Below are positions 31,006-53,455 of a stretch of 64,000 bases of DNA, piece after piece. Numbering within the stretch: the stretch's first letter is position 1; each line of letters starts with the position of its first letter. A model generated the notes under the pieces. It saw only the letters and a program-made list of their open reading frames with translations. It had not been told where the DNA came from and ran no database searches. Both the position numbers and the translations under genes were made by a program. The DNA comes from Symbiodinium sp. CCMP2592 (Eukaryota > Sar > Dinophyceae > Suessiales > Symbiodiniaceae), in NCBI GenBank assembly GCA_905221615.1, contig CAJNDT010001269.1, positions 310,001 through 374,000 on the forward strand, read 5' to 3'.

Positions 31006-32654
31006 AAGTTTAATGGACTGCTGGGATGCTGCTAGGATCCGACATCACCCGAGGTTTCGTACCAAAGCCAGAGCTCTAGATGTTTGTTCTCAAACATTAA
31101 CGAATGCCAAGGGTGGGCAAGAGTCGAGGCACTGTCGCAACAGGAAAACCCCACTGCAACCTGCTCCTCCCCGATACAAGTCTGCATACGTCTTGCAATG
31201 CTCACAGACCACTACGTAAACATGTACATGTATGCGTCACATAATATGAACCGGGGCAAGGGCCTCGTTAAGGTCCCTATATTACAAGCCACCCACAGGA
31301 AGGATTCTGGTCTAACACGCACGGAACCCCAAAGCCATACCGATCCCCAAGATCCCCTCCAACCTGCAGGAAGTAAACCATGTAGCCGAGAGATGACCAC
31401 CTGATCCACTTCAACCCACATCTCCCCCCCTCCATCCCCCTTAGGGTGTTGTAGAAAGTGGAGTTGACGGCTTTGTCCGGCTTTCTCGTCACAAGGATTT
31501 TTTTCCAGGACTTGGGGTTGATTGCTTTAGGATGCTTCTACGCCTTTTGGGCGAAGAGCCCCCTCGGTTTGCAACCCACATAGCACAAAGCCCCCAAGAA
31601 GACCGTGACTGAAAGCACGCTTTTGGTTCTAAAGCCCCACACCCCAAAAGCCGAAACCCTGAAGCCGCACGGCGACAGTCTATAAGGTTCTATCAGGGTT
31701 CTGTGTATAGGCTATAAGCTATGCTATCAGCTTGCGGGCGGACGGTAATACAAATTTAGGGGTTGCAGGGGCGGAGTCTGGGTCTCAGGGTGCCAAGGTT
31801 TGGGGCTTGGGATAGTTTGACGTGGAACACATGTCGAGTTTTGCTTGCCAAAACGGCAGGCTCTAGGGAATCTGGCGGGCATCGTCTTCCTGCTGCTGAG
31901 CTTCTAAACCTCAAAGCCTGCACCCCAAAGTTCGTAACCCCCATACCCGAAACACCTAAACCGCCGGACCCCTCAGCTCTCAAGTCTCTCAGCTGTCGTC
32001 CCTAAGGCATCTCTATCTTGCAAGAGACAATCTTGAACGCGGGCTGGGAATCGCCGAGCACGGTACATCGAAGATCTCTGAGAAAGTATCGAAGCAGTCC
32101 TGCTAATCAACGGGTCAAGGGGAGTCAGGGGTAGTTTGCCTAGAGCGTCAGGACAGAGTGGTAAGGCCCAAGCACCTGGAGCAAATAGGGCTCAGGATTT
32201 GACGCATACTATGCACTGTGACATCCGAATCCTACTGGTTTGGCGTTTTTCCGGTTTTGCCCGGTCTGAAGAGGAGCCCCAAGTAAGAGGGGAACCTCCA
32301 TAACGGAACCTAAAACACCTGGCTGCCCAAAGGAAACTCTTGATTTTGAGCCTCAAAACCCGTCGAAACCCGAAACCCGCTGCCCGAAGGAAGTTTTTTA
32401 AGTGTACCACGGAAGTCCTCATCTCCTGCAAACAAGCCTCGGGAGGGTTCCGGCAACAATTTTGGCGCTTGGGGGCCCGAGGGTTTTTTTGATTAAGGCC
32501 TGGGGATCTGGACCTGCCACTCGCACATCCTTCCTCCCGGTATACTGCCTGAATAGGGAGACAACGAAAGAAAACTGCATCAGGAGCGACTCGCCAACGG
32601 GTTTAAAGTTGCCGACATCAAGAATTGACTACTTGCGTGCTGGTGATATGCAAG

Positions 32655-33109
32655 AACCTCCTGCGGATTCCACATCATTCCACCCGAACAATGTTGCCGC
32701 ATGCAGCAATCCGGCTCAAAGGATTCGAACAGAAGATAGCATCGAAATGCAAGTCTTTGCATGATGTCAAGGTTCTGGCGAGTCCTGAAGCACTAAGAGA
32801 CGGCGAGCGAATGCCGACATGGTGACACGTTGCAGAAAGGATACGAAAAGCTTGAGGCATCGGCATGCATCGCCACTGTGGGGCACGTCGACGGCAGACT
32901 GACATGCTTGGAGGCGATCCAGTTCTGGTACTTTGTTTGACTGGCTTCTGAAACTCAGGGAACTCGACTACGGCCCCAAAAGGGTGGCGGCGGCGGAGGA
33001 CTTTTCTGGCGCCTTGATGCAGCGGGCCAGGCGGGTGCCGAGCTTTGTGCGCCTGTTGCCACAAGGCGCACGGAAACCGACACACTCATCCCAAACCGCA
33101 CAGGCATGA
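32655..33109 (+). CDS. Unrecognised plus-strand gene, three C-terminal exons
   Basis: Proposed exons: 32655-32798, 32836-32927 and 32959-33109, joined in phase. The first starts NLLRIPHHSTRTMLPHAAIR and ends SPEALR. The second reads KGYEKLEASACIATVGHVDG to EAIQF. The third reads ELDYGPKRVAAAEDFSGALM and ends at TGA after THSSQTAQA. The introns would be only 37 and 31 bp (GA-AG and GT-AG). Without the first of these introns the frame must shift by one base at a TGG TGA. An upstream coding-like segment (HQERLANGFKVADIKN, about 32578-32625) may be an earlier exon. The family is unknown and the start was not found. Pro/Arg-rich minus-strand frames across it are shadows. Confidence 0.5.
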
Positions 33110-34097
33110 GGTCGAAACCGTGCGCCATCCCAGACCTTAAGCTCTAAACCGTGAAAACCTTGATCTCCTGAGTCACGTCAACCCGACCGCCACCTCTCTT
33201 TCAATCTCCATAAGCCTTAAACCGAAAACCAGCTGATTGAACCCAAAACCACCAACTTGCAAAACCCTATCCCTACACCCCATAGAAGTCTACACCCCTG
33301 CAGAACCATAGAAGCCTTATCGAACCCTCCTAGAACTCTCAGAGATCCCGAAACCTCTCAGAGATCCCGGTCGCGCCTCTCCTTCAATCGATCGTACAGA
33401 CCCGGGTCTTTCCTGAATACCTGCCGGCTTAGAGTCGAAGACTTGCAGAACAGGATCGAGAATCCACGTCAGGCGGTTAGAAGTCAAGTCTGTCTGGCCT
33501 CACTCCCTTGTCCCATCCATAAAACCCTGCCACTTCCAGATTCCATCCTTTGAGGAGGGTTCAATATGGTTCAATCCAAAAAAGCAATTCTCCATGAGCT
33601 CTGAATCTGATTCATGAGCTCAAACGCATGCCGGAAGCCCCAAATCCCTTTTCAGCATGGGCTTGGATTGTGTGCCTGGAAACACCCCTCAACAGAGGAG
33701 CCCCAAATCCCTAAATCCTTCTTGCACCAGGACTTGTGCAATCGCCTGATTGTTTGGAGCAGACGCGGAGGTTCAGCGCTCATGACTGATCTCCCAAAAC
33801 CCGCAATCGTAACCCTCAACGCAACAAAAGCCTTTTTTTTCAGCACGGACTTGGAGTGTGTGCCGGCAGCGAAGCTCTCTGGCAAAGCCTTCCTCAGTCA
33901 CCTTAGGAGACCTCGGGGATGCACATATGCGCAACAAAAGCCTTAAAGCCTAAACCCTTGCCCCTCAAAGCCTACACTTCCTGTCCCCTTCCACCCCCGT
34001 AATCCTTTTTTTTGGGGGGAGCCCATGCCTCTGCCACGAGGTTTGAGTGCTGCGAGAGGTCGGGCCTCGAGGGCTTCGGGTCTGTGGATTTCGGGCT

Positions 34098-34213
34098 TGA
34101 TGTAGGAACCTGACTAAGAAACCTTGGGCCTTTATTAGGGCTCCTTATATGTATCCTACTATTTTATACTATTTTGGGTTATAGGCCCAGGTTCTCTTAA
34201 TCTTCCTGCATTA
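34098..34213. mobile_element. MITE-like element, copy B
   Basis: Same ends as copy A (TGATGTAGGAACCTGACTAAG to CTTCCTGCATTA), with the central ATCCTACTATTTTATACT variant. Confidence 0.75.
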
Positions 34214-34723
34214 AGGTTTTAGAGTTTCGACTCGCGCACTCGCTCTCGCAGGCACGGCTGTTTCGACTCGCACACTCGTTTAGAGTGAGGGAGTTTAAGA
34301 TTCAACCTGTCGAGTTTAGGGAATACGCTTTGGTAACTTGGACTAGCCAGGCGAGGTCTCAGAGCGGTAGGCTCCGAGCTTCTCAATTGTTTAGGGTCCC
34401 CTATGCCAAGGATTTGAGTGCTTCGGGCTCCAGGAGGGTCTTGGCTTTAGGATGTTTTTGGCTTTTTTGTTTTTTCATATGGGCCCTTTTTCTAACTGCA
34501 GGTACAGTAAGAATTCCTTACCAGGAGGAGCCTGTTTGTTGGGGACTCCATGTGGAAACAAGTGGAACCCCTCCCTCGACCGTGAAACCCCTGAGGCCCC
34601 CAACAGAAGGCTTTAAGGTTTAGGGCCTAGGGTTCAGGAAGTGTTGGGCTTGGGGGTTCGCAGGCGGAGCTCCTGGCTTGCCAGCCACCAAAACACGAGG
34701 CACTTCTTTTGGGCCCCGGCAAC

Positions 34724-35065
34724 TCAATCGAACCATCTGCCGGGAAGCCGGCCTTGCAGCGAAATCTGAAGGTGTCTTGCTTCGTGGTCCAGGGGGTGCA
34801 TTTAACTATAAATTACATCTTCTGCTTCCCATGTGCACATTCTTGGCCCTGCCACCAAGTGCCAACACTGACACCGTGAGATTGCAAGGCCGTCCTGCAT
34901 GGTCTCTTCCAGCGCCGGCTCCGCGAAACGCTTCAGATGCTCCTGGGCCACGGACACACTGGCGATTTCTGGCGCGCACAATTGTTCGCGCAACAGCTCC
35001 ACGATACGTCTCACAGCTGTCTTGCGCCAGGCCTCGCAGAAGTTCCCTCCCTGCGGCCTCCAGAC
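34724..35065 (-). CDS. Two terminal exons of an unrecognised gene
   Basis: Exon 35065-34891 follows a TCAAG acceptor and reads VKVWRPQGGNFCEAWRKTAV to EPALEETMQD, a 58-codon helix-rich segment. A GC donor joins it in phase to 34752-34724, which reads RLPGRWFD and then TGA. This looks like the 3' end of a minus-strand gene whose earlier exons may be those at 36.5-37.4 kb, but no continuous path was established. The plus-strand frames here overlap an intergenic-looking region and are weaker. Family unknown. Confidence 0.4.
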
Positions 35066-35369
35066 CTTGACGGCAGGAGCGGAAACTGCGACTCGCCCGG
35101 CAAGCTCCATGCGTCAAAACGCAGAAACTTGAGCTTTTTCAAACCGAGTAGTACGAACTGACCATGCGCACAAAGATTGAGGATGCTGATCTGGTGGTGC
35201 AGAAAGATGATGGTGACGATGGCAACAGTCGCTGACGACGACGATGCCCATCGCAACTGCGACAGTCGAGGGAGGCGGCATGGCAATGAAGATGAGAACA
35301 AAACGAAGATGATGCAGTCCCGAGCTGGCAGGAGACGCAGACAACGGTGGCAGAAATGCACAAAACACG

Positions 35370-35505
35370 ATGATGACGATGTTGATGGTGATGATGATGA
35401 TGGCGATGATGGTGCTGGTGATGATGAGGGTGGTGGCGGCGGCGGTGGTGGCGGTGGTGGTGGCGGTGGCGGCGGTGGCGGCGGCGGTGGCAATGTGGAT
35501 GGCAA
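35370..35505. repeat. GAT/GGT/GGC trinucleotide tract
   Basis: Imperfect GAT then GGT/GGC units. Frames reading poly-Asp/Gly (plus) and poly-Pro, Ala or Ser (minus) are repeat translations. Confidence 0.9.
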
Positions 35506-36506
35506 TGGAGATGGTGACGAAGCTGGACATATGACTCCCAGAGTCAGTCTTGAAGTGAAGGCGAAGATGGTCCTGGCAAGGATGTTGGCTAGAAGAGCCC
35601 GAGTTGCCGGCTTAGGAGGCACTCAAGCCAGCGCGGACATGGCCAGCGTCTACCAACTCACCATCCAACTCTTGGCCAAATGCAACGGGGCAATGTGCCC
35701 AAACACAGGAAAGCAGGAAGATGAACCCGCTACCAACATGCACGTGCGAAAGGGAAGAGGAGGGCTTTGTATTCGGCACAAAGCACGTGAGCAAGCGCCT
35801 GTGATTTTTTCAATCTGCTCGTGAGATGCAACAGACCTTGCGAAAGCCTCCACCCTGCTCCTACTCAATCCGCTTAAAGCGGAATTGCTGATTGCAGTGG
35901 ACGGTGACCACTAGTGGTTCTATTGCCACTTTCCGCTTTCAAGCTTATCGTTGCTCCTACCCAACACCTCTGTCACCAGTGGTTCTTCTCTCTCCAGCCC
36001 AGGGCTCGTCGTAGATGTTCAAGAAAACCATCGATTTGCATGTTTGGGGCCAGCGCTGCCGCGTTTTCTGCCGTAAAAAACCCTGCCAGAGAGGCTTCCC
36101 CCATCGGATTCGGGATGCAGCGAGCCGTGGGCCACTGTTACTGGTGACCGGTGCCTTGGAGTGAACTTGCAGTCACAGTCTGACAGAAGCTCATGGTCTA
36201 TGGCACTCAATTTTCTGTGTTGTCTTGGACAGTCGCCATATCGCTGCATTTGTGCTGCATGACGAATTAGGCATGGCATCCCCCCTCCCTTGCAGGCCCC
36301 CCCTCGCTCCCGTGAACAGGACTTTTTCTTTGCAGCATGCGCAGCTCAGAGTGGGGCTTGGCTGCTTTGCAACTGTGCCTCATCGACCCCCGCGAAGGTC
36401 CTCATGCAAAGCTGAAGAATTTCGCATCCGGGGCGAATACCTGAATAAGAATCGCTACAGTCGTCCAGCCGCGTCCAGGCTTCCTGAGGGCAATCTTGCG
36501 TCTTAC

Positions 36507-37396
36507 AGGAGCCGGACTTCATCCGCGCAGACTTCAATGCTCTCACCGGCTTTCAAGTCCGACATCTTCTCTTCCAGCTCCTGGCTTCCATCGGCAATCT
36601 GGAAGTAGCCTAACAGTAAAGCCTACCCACCAGGATGCAGACCCGTCCTTCTGCAAGCGCAACGCAAGGGACTCCGCCGAGTCTGGGTATGGCAGCTGCG
36701 CCGCCACAAGAAGCAGTGGGGCCAGAAGTGCCAGGCGCCTGCAACATAGTCAAAGCTTGTTTCAGCTTTTTTGGGGCACGTTCACATTCTGGACCCGGTG
36801 CTAGCTTACAGCTTCGCATTGTCAACTCACATTCGATCTTGGGGCTTGAGATGTCCAGGAGGATGGTTGCAGCCGTGGCACGTGAGGCAGACGCCGAGCA
36901 GACCCTCACACGTGAAGCCCACCGCAGCTAATGCCAAGCCTTCTGCAAGTTCGTGTCTGCGTGGCTGCGAAGAGCATGTGTACAGCACAGAAGCACGAAA
37001 ATGGCCCAGCACATCCCTCCTAGCTGTCCCAAGCACCTAATCATAAGACATCAAGCTTGCAGTTCAGGAACAGCAGAAGCAAAGGCACTGCAGCATGTTG
37101 ATCTGCGGCTGTGCGAACGGGCTGGCTGCAGCGACTACAGCGGCCATTGTAAGGGCAACAGCCACTGCGAGCCATCTGGAATTCATGGTAGCCACCTTAG
37201 CGAATTTTTCCAAAGGCTGCAGAAGAAGAAACGGCTTGCCGTTTACTGGCTACTTTGATATGCATTGACAACTCAGCCGAGGGGCTGCGACCATCAACGC
37301 AGAGGCTGCTTTCAGCAACACCTCCATCCAGACCTTGTCACACTGCGCCTCGGTCGCAGACAGGCCCTGCAGCACAATGGATGTTGCCTCTTGGCT
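36507..37396 (-). CDS. Candidate exon series of an unrecognised membrane protein
   Basis: Possible exons (minus): 37396-37292 (SQEATSIVLQGLSATEAQ to AASALM), 37216-37089 (strong TTCTTCTTCTGCAG acceptor; PLEKFAKVATMNSRWLAVAV, then a long hydrophobic run), 36738-36627 (RLALLAPLLLVAAQLPYPDS) and 36598-36507 (IADGSQELEEKMSDLKAGES). The phases agree at each joint, but the last intron would be only 28 bp. The series may belong to the LRR/GCC gene upstream on the same strand. Alternatively it is a separate gene starting at the Met of MNSRWLAVAV (37186), which would then be a signal peptide. Family unknown. Confidence 0.35.
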
Positions 37397-37989
37397 CTGG
37401 CGTGATCATTGCGATTCGGAACAGTGATGACGATGACGGCGACTATGTCGTTCATAAGCCGAGAAAACATCCTTGTGTTTGAAACTGCTGTTAGTGTCAC
37501 CGACTTAGAAATGAGGAGGTCCTGAAAGTGCCACAGCCCTTCTCAATGTCACTGGCATTTCCGAAATGATATTGTGGTTGTTGCTCCTATGCGCTTGGGC
37601 ATCCGTCATCGACCTCCTCCTCCTCCTCCTCGTCCTCGCCGTCGTCGTCGCAGCAGCAGCAGCAGGGAGGAGCGACGTGACATAGTACAGTAGCAGCATG
37701 TATTCTGCGCAGCCATTTCCAACTGAAACGGTACTTTTGTATAGTTACTAGGTCAATGCAAGCTGAGGGCGCCGCGTACTTGCAAAGCAGATCTTTGGTG
37801 CCCATCAACGATCCTTGGGTGGAAGATGGAATATCATGACCGGAAAACTCCAAAAATCCTCAACCCTAAACTGCCCCTAAACCCTAACCGACCCACGAAG
37901 TAGATCATCGCCGGGGTTCTGTCAAAAGCGTTCTCCTCAAGGATGGTGCGCTCCGTCAGCATTTGCATAAGATCATTCCGGCTCCTTGG

Positions 37990-38245
37990 CTGAGCTTTGA
38001 AGCCTAAAGTCGGTTATGTTATTGTTTTGCTATGATAAGAAGAAAAAGAAAAACCACATGTTCATGACATTGCTCATGTTGAGAGAACATTTTCAGAATA
38101 CTACTAACAGTAACAATATCAATTATGATAATCATGATAATACGGTTATGATAACAATAATGGCAACACAATAATGATAACGATAGTCATAAATAACTAT
38201 AACAACAATAATGATAATAATGGCAATAGTGATACTGGTGATAAT

Positions 38246-38276
<31 letters not shown>

Positions 38277-38280
38277 CCAG
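37990..38280. other. AT-rich, AATAAT/GATAAT-rich stretch ending in (CT)n
   Basis: Low-complexity AT-rich DNA ending in a CT run (38250-38275). No gene or RNA recognised. It might be a matrix-attachment or intronic spacer, but nothing shows that. Confidence 0.6.
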
Positions 38281-38514
38281 GCATTCGAAACGTCAAGCCT
38301 GACTGAAGGATATCTCTACACCCGAAAGGCCCTAACGTGCCCTAAACCCCATAAAGCTCTTGAAAACCCGTGAAGACCCCCCAGAGATCCTAAGCAGAGT
38401 AAAAGGGTGCTTCTAAACCCTAAACCCTAAATCCTAAACCCAGGCTCAGTATATCCGCCTCCTTCTGGTCACCGACACCAGCGAAGCTCAAGGCCTCGAA
38501 TTGGCAATGTCTCG

Positions 38515-38623
38515 TAATGAACCCCTGATTAAGAAACCTTGGGCCTTTGATTGGGGTTCCTGATATGAATCCTACTGTTTTGGGGTTATAGGCCCAGGGT
38601 TTGATAATCGGGCTCCTACATTA
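38515..38623. mobile_element. MITE-like element, copy C
   Basis: TAATGAACCCCTGATTAAG at the left, GGGCTCCTACATTA at the right, and the same interior as copies A and B (TTGGGCCTTTGATTGGGG, ATGAATCCTACTGTT). Confidence 0.75.
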
Positions 38624-39672
38624 ATCTCGAATGTTTAGGGCTAAATTAAAGGTTTCGGGGGTAGACCCCTGATTCATAAACCCCATTCCGAATGGACCCC
38701 TCCCACTGTGAGGGAGAGGGGAACCTTGGGGTTAGGGGTTAGTGTTTAGGCCACATAATTTCCAATTTCGGGGCTTTGGTGTTTAGGGTTCGGGGTGTAA
38801 GTCCGGGCCACGTCAAACCCGCATGTGCTCCCCGGCAAAGCACTGACAGTCCTTGGTTGCGGCATCTACCCCTCACTGGATTCTGTGATTTTGGAAGTGC
38901 AGCTGTTAGATACTTGTGCGGGTAGACACAGGTGGCTCGGGGATTAAGGTTGCTGGAAGGACTCAAGACTCAAGACCAGTAAGACAAAGACAGCAGCTCT
39001 TACATGAACAGAAGCAACGAAGAGGAAACGAACAACTCATGAATGTACAGGCCTACCATGGTGAAAGCGCCAGAATCTACTTCCAGTCACAGACTGGCAC
39101 AAGTAAGGTGAAAACCCACACGCTACAAGAAACGCAGGCCCAAGGACCCACGTCTGTTCTTTAAGCTCCCTGGAAATGGTTTGAGCGGATCTCGTGGTGA
39201 CGAAGCCCGCTCATAACTTCAGGCAAAAAAGAAGAACCCTAAATCCTTTCCACACGGCTTCTTTGGGTCTGCCCTGGTGTCTGGAGGGTACCCAGGGTGC
39301 TGCAAGCCATCTGTCCAGACTTCTTCTGACTGAGTGATACTCACTGAAGAGCAATAGAATCACGAGAACTGAGGGCTTTGAACACCGATACGTGTTCGAG
39401 ACCTGCAACACTAAACAAGATAACTCTACATATTCGTAACAAGGGCTCGCGACCTCTCTTTAGCAGGTTTAGAGCTCAGGCTCAGGGCAGCCAAGCGTCA
39501 CTGCATCCTTGTGAAGCTCGACCAGAGCGCCTCCGCGAATATGAACGGCCACGTGTGCAGCGGCAGCTGCAACCAGCCGCTTTTTCAACACATCGTCCTA
39601 TCTTGGACATTGGATGCCGGAAGCTTGACTGATGAAATATGACCCCAGGCAACTGAATCCTAAACCCTGAAC

Positions 39673-50265
<10,593 letters not shown>

Positions 50266-50402
50266 GTATCATGACATTGGCAACAGACGGCGGTCAGGTG
50301 GCTTGGCTACATCAGACTTTGAGCCAAGCCTGCGTCAGACTTATGCAATCTGGAAGGAGCTGACGCAAACGACTGCCACAAGCGCATGAACACCATGACT
50401 GC

Positions 50403-53142
50403 TCAGGATTTGATTTGAACGACCTGACACCATCCAACTGCTGGCAATTCATGGCAGGACAACTGGCAACAAAGAGTTGGGGTGTAGTCTAGTACAAGAG
50501 CTGCTATAAGGGATACTATAAGCAAAAGCTGCCATAAGACCACAATGAGGGTCGGGCCAAGTCCTGCCCACGACATCTGTTCCAGACGGCAGCGCACATG
50601 AATCGTAACCTCTGAAAGTGGAAGAAAACGTTACACCCTAGGCCCCCCGAGCCCAAACGCCGCAGGTCTACTTTCAGAGCCCCTAAAAGGCCGAAATGAA
50701 GGTGGCTTAGGGGTTGCTCTGAGAGTAGGGGTTGGTCTAGGGTTCTAGAATTGCGACTCTCAGAATGGGCTACTACGCAGGTTGCACAATAAGGTTCTAT
50801 AGGGGGTGCTTTATGGAGCAGTATTGCAAGGGCTGGTTGACTGTGAAGGGGTTTACTTATGCTTTGTAGCGTTTGGGATTTCGACTCGTGAGGAGAGAAG
50901 GTGCTTTGGGTTGAGAGCTGAAGGCACATTTTGTGATTGTTGTTTGCCACCGGCTTCGACTCTGCCACCATGCAGGTGCATGCGCGATAATACTGACCAT
51001 ATCGTCCATGCATCTCTTTAACGTGCGATGTCTGCATGTGCAGGTAACAGTATCGACTTCCATATATAGCTATGCCGTCAGCCCCAAACCTCTCACCCCA
51101 TCCTAAGCCCTTTTCAACATGGGCTTGGATTGAGTGCCCGCGAAGACTACTCAACAGCAGCCCTAAACCCTAAACCCTAAACCCCTTTTTGCAACAGCCT
51201 TTCCACTTCGCAACCCCTAAACCCTACACCCCTTTTTGCATCAGGACTTGTGCAATCGCCTGAAGCCCTACACCCCTAAACCCTTAAACCCCGCAAGTCC
51301 TGGTCAGGAATTCCTGGTGCTCCAGAGGTTCCTCTCTGCCCTGAGGCGACCCTTCGAAGGCCTCACATAGCCCTTTATAGGAATCCTAATCGAGTTTTTT
51401 CTCCTGTTGATTTCATGGTTACCATTCCTACTACGATTATTGCTAGGTATGGCACCCTTTTCAACGCTATCTGAAAGAAGCGAAGCTAAGCTATCAAAAA
51501 CCCATGGTTTTCTTCCCTCCTACATAGCAAGGACGAGCCAGCATGGCAGGGTATGAGGCTTAGGATTTCAAGTTTAGCTTTCCTGGTGAAGGCTTACTCT
51601 CGCATACTCGTGCACAGTCCTGGGGGCTGCCGAGTTTGGACTACAGCAATACCGCCGCAAAACCCAGACATGTAACCGAACCACTCCCTCACTCCCCCTT
51701 TTCCCAATCTCAGCTGCTGCTTTTAAGCGCCTCGCTGTCCGCGCTTTCGGGCTGTAACCCCGGCGTGCGGACGCAACCGCGAGCCCCCTCCGCTCCCGCA
51801 TCGTCTTTAGAATCCGACACATCCCCAAAAGCCCTGATTCCGGAACAGTTGAGGCTGAGGGTGTAGAGTTTGGGGTGGAGGGCCTCACGTGGGCATGTGG
51901 GGTTGAGCGTGCTGAGGCTCTGGATTTCCTGCGTGAATGGAGACTCAGAGCCCCGAACCTCAAGAACTGTAAGCTAAGGCACCGAGCCACAAGAATCTTT
52001 ACAAGCCCCGTAAGTCTGCTGGCTAACAAGATCCCATGCATGCAGAGCTCGACGCGAGAGGCGGGCGACGCGGAGCCGCGCTTCTTCAGTTCTGAGTTTT
52101 GGCGAATTGCATGGGCAGCGCTCAAAAGCTAGATGCATGAGCAACTGGCGCTTACCCGAGGAGCGCATCAGGCTTCGCCTTCGTGCCAATAATTGTTCAA
52201 GGCTATGCGAGGTGGAGAAACGAACTTCGGTCTCTTGGACTCTGCATGAAGACTCGTGTTTTGAAGGTCTGGCATATCCCTCCACATGACTACTCGCTGT
52301 TCCATACTCCACGGCCTTTCTCAAGAGGAAGCTGTGTGTAGATCTGCACACAACTTCATCACTGATCAACCTGTGCAACATGCGCAAGGCGCGAGTTTTC
52401 ACATGATTACCGCAGCGATTAGCAGCAAATGAGCAAAAGATGCTTGAGGAGTAGACTAGTCCAAGCACTTACCACCACTGGGGTCACCAAGAACAGCGAG
52501 CAGCAGCATCAGCAGTAGCAGGCCAACACCTTCATTCTTCGAAGCAGGAGCAAAGTGATTCTGCTTTTTTTAAGTTATATTTGTTTTTACTAAGTTGTAC
52601 AATATAATCCATATTGTACAACTTAGTACGAATATAATACTATACTATGTTCTAATAATGATCAAGAAAATCCTCCACGAAGGTGCCATCCCTTAAAATT
52701 CTTGCATCGCAGGAGAAAAATCCGCGAAATCCCGAACGACCCCCGAAAGTAGACCCGAACGACCCCGCCTGGCGAGACAGTGGCTCATTTGTCCTCCTTA
52801 CCTTTCGGCACCTCCACCTGATCCGGGCTTCGAATCTTCGATCTCTCCGCACTATGCTCAGGTTACAAGGGTATTGCCATGTAAAATGCCACCATAGGTG
52901 TATGCACCCCAGACATGGTGTCTTTCTTCGGCATGTGGATTCTAGCGCTTCGAGGTGGATGCTCCTGATGTTTTTGGCTTCGCCTCGCAATCTTCTGCTA
53001 CCTCGACCTGGACGGTGACAAGAGCTACCACCACTACTGTAACATGGACGTACTCAAACATTGGACCAGCATTGGCAATGGTAGCAACACAGCTTAGAAC
53101 AGCGAGTGCATGGATTACAGCCGGCTTGCCTGGATTATCCAT
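50403..53142 (-). CDS. Orphan secretory/membrane protein, multi-exon
   Basis: Proposed exons (minus): 53142-52963, 52856-52802, 52560-52473 and about 50630-50403. Exon 1 starts MDNPGKPAVIHALAVLSCVA and continues TIANAGPMFEYVHVTVVVVA: a signal peptide or anchor, then a second hydrophobic stretch. Exon 2 reads HSAERSKIRSPDQVEVPK before a GTAAGG donor. Exon 3 has GVGLLLLMLLLAVLGDPSG before GTAAGT. Exon 4 reads EVTIHVRCRLEQMSWAGLGP, then LIVVLWQLLLIVSLIAALVL (membrane helix), and ends at TGA. Joints 1-2 and 3-4 match in phase; 2-3 does not, so an exon is missing or two genes are present. It starts 47 bp after the Rer1 stop and ends 137 bp before the LRR gene. Family unknown. Confidence 0.5.
51974..52468 (-). 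other. Open minus-strand frame within the orphan gene
   Basis: A 164-codon frame including TRALRMLHRLISDEVVCRST and RRRSLMRSSGKRQLLMHLAF. Its composition is coding-like, but I could not fit it into the splice model of the gene around it. It could be a retained exon, a separate gene or chance. Confidence 0.25.
52589..52627. repeat. Short palindrome ACTAAGTTGTACAATAT
   Basis: 17-bp perfect inverted arms around a 5-base spacer, inside the orphan gene. It resembles the centre of a small foldback element. Confidence 0.6.
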
Positions 53143-53189
53143 AGCAGCAGAGGCTGATTGCAGTAATGACAATCGTCAATCAGTCGTCT

Positions 53190-53455
53190 TCACAACAGAC
53201 AATGCCCCTGCGACCCATGACCAACGAAAGTGCACTCCAGTGACTTTAGTGCCATAAGCAGTGCCGAGCATCTCGATGGCAGCAGACTGTCATGAGGTTG
53301 CCATCTAAACAAATGCAACGCAGGAACGCATTTATGCAATCTAAGAGATTTGCCAACAGACCGATTATCCCAAGCCAGCACCTTCGCGCACTCTCCGTAC
53401 GTCTGCTTGCCCAGCGAGAAGGGGACGTACTTGTACTTGAACATGTGCCTGACAC
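53190..53455 (-). CDS. RER1: RER1 terminal exon
   Basis: GGGCAG acceptor, then [20 protein letters not shown]. The frame stays open to a stop at 53190-53192, giving a C-terminal tail not usual for Rer1. The AAG/GTGCTGG near 53390 could instead be a donor. The stop lies 47 bp before the next gene's ATG. Confidence 0.75.

Noticed and set aside
35011-35824. Asp/Gly-rich plus-strand and Pro-rich minus-strand frames of about 200 codons
   Set aside because: The long part is the GAT/GGT/GGC tract; the ends show no matched splice partners.
50516-51154. 212-codon minus-strand frame
   Set aside because: Only its last part overlaps coding-like sequence, and there the better frame is a different one (VTIHVRCRLEQMSW, then a membrane helix) beginning at a TTTCAG acceptor.
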